Of a stretch of DNA of 64,000 nucleotides, positions 59,190-64,000 are shown piece after piece; position 1 is the first letter of the stretch, and every line of letters begins with the position of its first letter. The position numbers and the translations under genes are program-made. This DNA comes from Rosellinia necatrix (lineage: Eukaryota; Ascomycota; Sordariomycetes; Xylariales; Xylariaceae), in contig JAGYVD010000008.1 of the NCBI GenBank assembly GCA_021209875.1, forward strand, positions 1,239,501 to 1,303,500, written 5' to 3'. Below the pieces are notes generated by a model, which saw only the letters and a program-made list of their open reading frames with translations, had not been told where the DNA came from and made no database searches.

Positions 59190-62100
59190 ATACTCTATTT
59201 TTTATTTTTGTTTTTCTGTTAAAATATTTTATCTTTTATTTCTGTTTTTCTATTTTATTTAATCGTATTTTTTTTTTGTAGTAATCGTTAATAAATTTTA
59301 AATCTAGTTTTAATTAGTTTTTTATAAGCTATTTATTAAACTTATATTTAATGTCATGGCCCACAGCCATGATGGTGATCTCTGATTGATCGGCTGGCCA
59401 ACCGGCCAGCCGATCCCTGATTGGCCACCTGGCTAGGCAGGTACAGGTGTGGAATGGTAAATGTGGTAGGTAGGCCAGTCACGTAGTGAATGGCCAGTAG
59501 TATGTACAAGTAGGAATTCCGGCCGTCGGCCCTGTATGTAGTTTTCTCTTTTCTTCAACCTTAGTTTTTCTTCCCAATACATAGGTATAGTTGGGCATCG
59601 CTCCAACTGCCGTTATTGCAGCCATCACATTTAATCTTATTATATTTAATTAAATATTATATTTATTTATTGCTTATTTTTATATTTATAACCTGTTTAT
59701 ATAAATAATTTTAAGCCTGTATAAATTTAATTAAAAAAAAAAACTTCTGCTATATTTATTAAATTAAGCCGGCTTAAAATAATTAATAAAAATAATATTA
59801 TAAATTTTAATATTATATTAGTTTAAATTTAATTTATAAATTAATAAGCTAATTTTTTTAATAATTATAAAAAGTCTTATGTAATATTAAAACATTTTTA
59901 GTTTTATAATTAATATTATAAATATATTATATTTTTTATATAGCTGCAGTAACATTTTATCTTTAACGTTAAAAAATTTAAGTTGTTTATATTTATTATA
60001 ATGTTTTTTTTTATAGTTATTGTTGAATGGGCTTTATATATGCAATGCACGTACTGTTCACGCGTGAAACAGAATACAACTTCTTGTTATATAATATCTA
60101 TTATGTTTAATAATTCTATTTAAGTAACTATCGTGCGTAATATTATTTCAAGTCTTGCACAAAAATTCTACTAACGTACGACCTATTAAAATAACAGCGA
60201 TAATACAGCTTGTCTTACGTATAAAACATACACGCTGTATGTATATACGTGATATATACGCCATATGCTTATATAAAGCATATGCATATACAACAGCTGT
60301 AAGTAACTATGACCAATTGCCATGGTTCTAACAGTTATAAATATTAAAATAATTATATTTAAAGCTTTAATATATACTACAAAAAATAAAAACAAACGTT
60401 TAAATTATTAAATTAATAATATTAAAATATTTATAATACCTGCTAATATAAATTTTTATGTTAGTTTATTAAATAATACGTTAATTATATTATATTTTAT
60501 ATTATTATATTTAAACTATAATTATAAAATTATTTATAGTTAATTTTAAAATTTTTATTATATATATATAATATTATAATATAAACTATATTATTTATAT
60601 TATAATTTTTAATTAATTATCTGTTTATAAATAATATGCGGCTATATAAAATAATTTAATATTAAAACGTTTTTAAATAGCCGATTATAACATAAAAAAA
60701 AATTTAAAATCACGGTTAGAAATAATCACTTTTAAAATTTTTAGCCTGTTAATAAAAGCTAAAATATTAAAACATATCTTTATTATATAGTTATTTATTT
60801 CTTGCTGCTTAATATAAATTATATTTTTTAATTAATTTATAAACTATTATTATTATTAAATTAAAACTTTTAATAAATATTAGCAACGCTATAATAAAAT
60901 TTATTGTAATATTATAATAAAATATAGCAGCAATAAAATTAATTAAAAACTATTATATAATTTATACTTATAAAACTATAATATTTAATATTTAAAATAT
61001 TTTTTAATATATTTTTAAACCGTTTTAAACTATAATAAATATAAAATTATTAAAATATATATATAAATTTTTATAACTAATATAATTTAAGCTATATATA
61101 GCTTTTTAAAGTTATAATAAATAAAATCAGGGTATATAAAATTTATTAATATATATATCTAACTTCTGTTATAATAAGCTGTTTTATATATAAAATAAAA
61201 AATTAGCTTTATTAGCTGTAAATAATATTTTTTTGCGCGTAAAAACTTCTAATATTATTTATATATATAGGTCCTTTTTATATCTTTTTTATAGTCGCGA
61301 TTTAAAATCTAAGTTAAATTATATAAATATAATAATATTTTTTTAAAAATCTTTTAAAAAAATATCTACGTCGTGCTTATATTTATATTTATTTAATAAT
61401 ATTATTAACAAAAATTATTATAATATTTAATATATTACTTAATATTTCTTTTTATTGTTAGAAAATTTATTTAAACCGTTAAAATCGCCAGCTTAAAAAT
61501 CGCAAACGTTACCCAAGTTATTACAAAATAGCCTGCTTAACATGTTAAAAATTATATAATAACAGCCTAGCTTATAAAACATATAAACTTTAAACTAATT
61601 AATATATTCTAATACTTATATAATTTTTTTATTAACGTTATTAACAGCTATAAAATTTATTAAATTTATATAATTATATAATCCTAATATATTTTTATAA
61701 TTTATAAATATAATTAAAAACATAACTTTAATTATGTTCAGCTAATATTAACATTTTTTAAACAGCTATATAAATCTATAAAGCTTTATTTTTATTAACT
61801 AATACTTAAGCTTAATATTAATTAACAGGCAAAATAAAAAAGCTATAGTTTAAATTATTTATTAAAATAAATATTTAATAATAACATTATTTTATATAAG
61901 CTTTAAAATTATTTATTTATTAACGTAATAAACTTTTATATTAATATTATTAATAAACGCGTTAAAATTTATAAACAGCTAATAATTAAATAAATAAAAA
62001 GCCAGCAATATATTATTTAATAAAGCTTATTTAATTTAAGCAAATATTATATACTTTTTAATTAAAAAAAATATAAACGTAACTATAATAGCTTATATTT

Positions 62101-64000
62101 ATCGGATATATTTAAATTAATTTATTTTAGCTTGCTTAAATAATTTTATTTTACGCTTTTAAAATAATTTAATTAATATCTTATATTAAAAATATAATAT
62201 ATAAAGCTATATAATTAAACTAATAAATACTTTTAAATCTTTTAATATTTTTAAAAATTAAAATCGTTTAATTATAGCTAATTTTTCCTTTGTAATAATT
62301 ATATTAAAAAAATCAACTAATTTATTTAATACTACCGTGCTTAAAAACACTATATATAATTTTAAAAGTCTAATATTAATATTTTTATTATAAAAAACTA
62401 TAAGAACCTCCCGCAAGTTTTAAAAATAGCCGTTAAAATTATCCGATAAAACAACAACATTATTATAATAAAATTTTATAACTATATATTTAAACATAAC
62501 GTCGGTTTAACGCTAAACATATATATTATTATTCTTATATTTTATTATAGCACATTTATATATAAATTAGCTTATATATATAATTATAATAAAAACCTAT
62601 TATAATTATAAATAAACATGCTATTAATAATAAAAATAATAGCATTAAATATATTTTAAAATAACTTTTCTATTATATAATCTATAATTTTATTTTAAAT
62701 ACGTATAAAATAAACGTTTTATAAAACTACTTTATTAAAAGGCCTGATATTAACAATTATACAACTTATTTTATTAGCTTTGTTTTTCTATTTAAAAATC
62801 TTGTTTATTTTTAGCTTATTTTTCTATATAATAAAAACAGAAAAAAAAAATAAAACTTGTTTTCTAGTTCAGTATAACTTTTTTTAATTTTTAAGTCTAA
62901 TAACCATGTTTTTTATAACTTGTTTACTATTTTAAAAAAATAAATAGACCCTGCAGTATTAAAAAATCTTTTTTTTTTATCCAGGCTTAAAATATACCTT
63001 TATTTATTCTTTTATAAATATATTAATATAACTTATATTTTTAAACATTATTTTAAATTTATTTAAAAGCTAAAAAAACTCGCTAACGCTGGTTTAAATT
63101 ACTAAAGTTATTATAAATATTAATACTTATTTTAAAATATTTAACCGTATATTTAATATAAATAAATTTATTAATGTTTTATTAAAGCTTTAGTTTATAT
63201 ACTGCTAACTTAGCTGCTTTATAAACGTATACTTTTTTTATTTAATATATAAAACACTTCGGATTAATAAACATAAAATGTTCCAGCATTTTTTAAAAAA
63301 ATATATATATAAGCTTATTTATATTATTTTTAATTATTATTTTATTTATACTAGCGTTAATAATTAATATAAATATATTTATTTAAATATTAGCCGGCTT
63401 AAAAAACAAGTCTTGCTTATTATTTATTACTACATGTTGTACTAAAATAAATATATAGTTTTTAAAATTAATTATTTATTATATTTTTATTTTAATTTTA
63501 ATATTCTAACGTTTTTTTTATAATATAAAATCTATAAAAATTATAACGTTATATAACTATATAACAGTTTTATTACAGAATATAAATATATTAAATTTCT
63601 TAAAGCTTAAAATATTTATATTTAAAAATATATATACCTGCAAATCGTTGACTAAAACAATTTCTCGCATAAAAAATGCTGTCGCAGGTTTTTTTATTGT
63701 TTTACTTCTGCTTTAAAAATATATAAACATTATAACATATTTATTTAAAATATAAAACGTCGCGCTAAATTTTTGCAATATTAATAAAATAGCCCGTTTA
63801 TAAATTTCTAGTACTAAATAATTTTTCTAAATTTATTACTAATTTTTTAAAGTTTTAAAACATTTAATATTTATATAAACGTTGTGCTAATTTTAATAGC
63901 TTTTAAATTTAATATAATATAAAACTTAAAATAATTATAAGATTTAAATTTATAGTTTAAACTAAAGCTTATTATTAACGCTTAAAATTATATAATAAAA
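59190..64000. repeat. AT-rich, gene-free block, probably RIP-mutated repeats
   Basis: From about 59190 to 59352, and again from about 59628 to the window end, the sequence is almost entirely A and T in TTAATA, TATAA and AAATAT patterns, with no coding frame of note. A normal-GC island of about 270 bases (59353-59627) separates the two parts. The few remaining C and G bases lie mostly in GC, CG and CT steps (AGCTT, AACGTT), as expected when CA/TG has been turned into TA by RIP. The original elements cannot be recognised by eye. The block continues past the window. Confidence 0.75.
59388..59415. repeat. Perfect 12-base inverted repeat with 4-base loop
   Basis: GATCGGCTGGCC, AACC, GGCCAGCCGATC: a perfect stem of 12 pairs in the GC-normal island between the two AT-rich parts. 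Flanking TGATTG occurs on both sides (59384-59389 and 59418-59423). Confidence 0.9.

Noticed and set aside
59628..64000. AT-rich block as a nuclear copy of mitochondrial DNA
   Set aside because: No mitochondrial gene fragment, rRNA or tRNA-like sequence could be read; A/T content looks higher than typical fungal mitochondrial DNA, and RIP explains it better.
1..64000. CRISPR array, bacterial operon or phage
   Set aside because: Introns, eukaryotic gene families and simple repeats show this is fungal nuclear DNA; no regular spacer-repeat array is present.
1..64000. Secondary-metabolite gene cluster
   Set aside because: No polyketide synthase, NRPS, terpene synthase, P450 or transporter set; only a C2H2 factor and a dehydrogenase stump more than 20 kb apart.

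Overview
The window looks like nuclear DNA of a filamentous ascomycete (Pezizomycotina, most likely a Sordariomycete). The genes have short introns (48 to about 150 nt) with GT...AG ends and CTAAC/CTGAC-like branch sites. The families are fungal: a Pls1-type tetraspanin, Mcm1, a fungal Ctr copper transporter and an ANXC4-like annexin. Intergenic DNA is full of TACCTA/TAGGTA motifs. The right end is a very AT-rich, gene-free block of the kind left by repeat-induced point mutation (RIP). The species cannot be fixed from sequence alone.

Gene density is low: ten supported protein-coding genes, one clear gene fragment and two doubtful or decayed reading frames in about 59 kb, then about 4.8 kb of AT-rich DNA. 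Left to right: tetraspanin PLS1 (720-1600, minus); about 8.7 kb without a supported gene; MADS-box factor MCM1 (10318-11215, plus); a Ctr-family copper transporter (15432-16069, minus); a roughly 15-exon gene for a large protein with an HExxH zinc-metallopeptidase-like motif (18408-22193, minus); a gene-poor stretch with a probable pseudogene (25435-26037, minus) and a doubtful exon group (about 26.8-27.6 kb, minus); a C2H2 transcription factor (28385-29818, minus); about 11 kb of microsatellite-rich intergenic DNA; the GPI-anchor enzyme subunit GPI2/PIG-C (41018-42541, minus); a small protein with signal peptide and membrane anchor (46578-47376, plus); an ANXC4-like annexin (49323-51738, plus); an N-terminal fragment of a short-chain dehydrogenase (54027-54155, plus); a C12-family ubiquitin C-terminal hydrolase (54775-55613, minus); a secreted DUF4185-like protein (56668-57939, minus); and the AT-rich block from about 59.19 kb to the end.

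The genes do not form an obvious pathway or biosynthetic cluster. Most are conserved housekeeping or developmental genes separated by long, low-complexity spacers. The accessory part is the HExxH gene and the decayed frames at 25-28 kb. I could not demonstrate a complete new multi-gene system. The least described items are the HExxH gene, the signal-peptide/membrane protein and the DUF4185-like secreted protein. Every splice model was built by hand from reading-frame continuity and splice consensus, not from transcripts.
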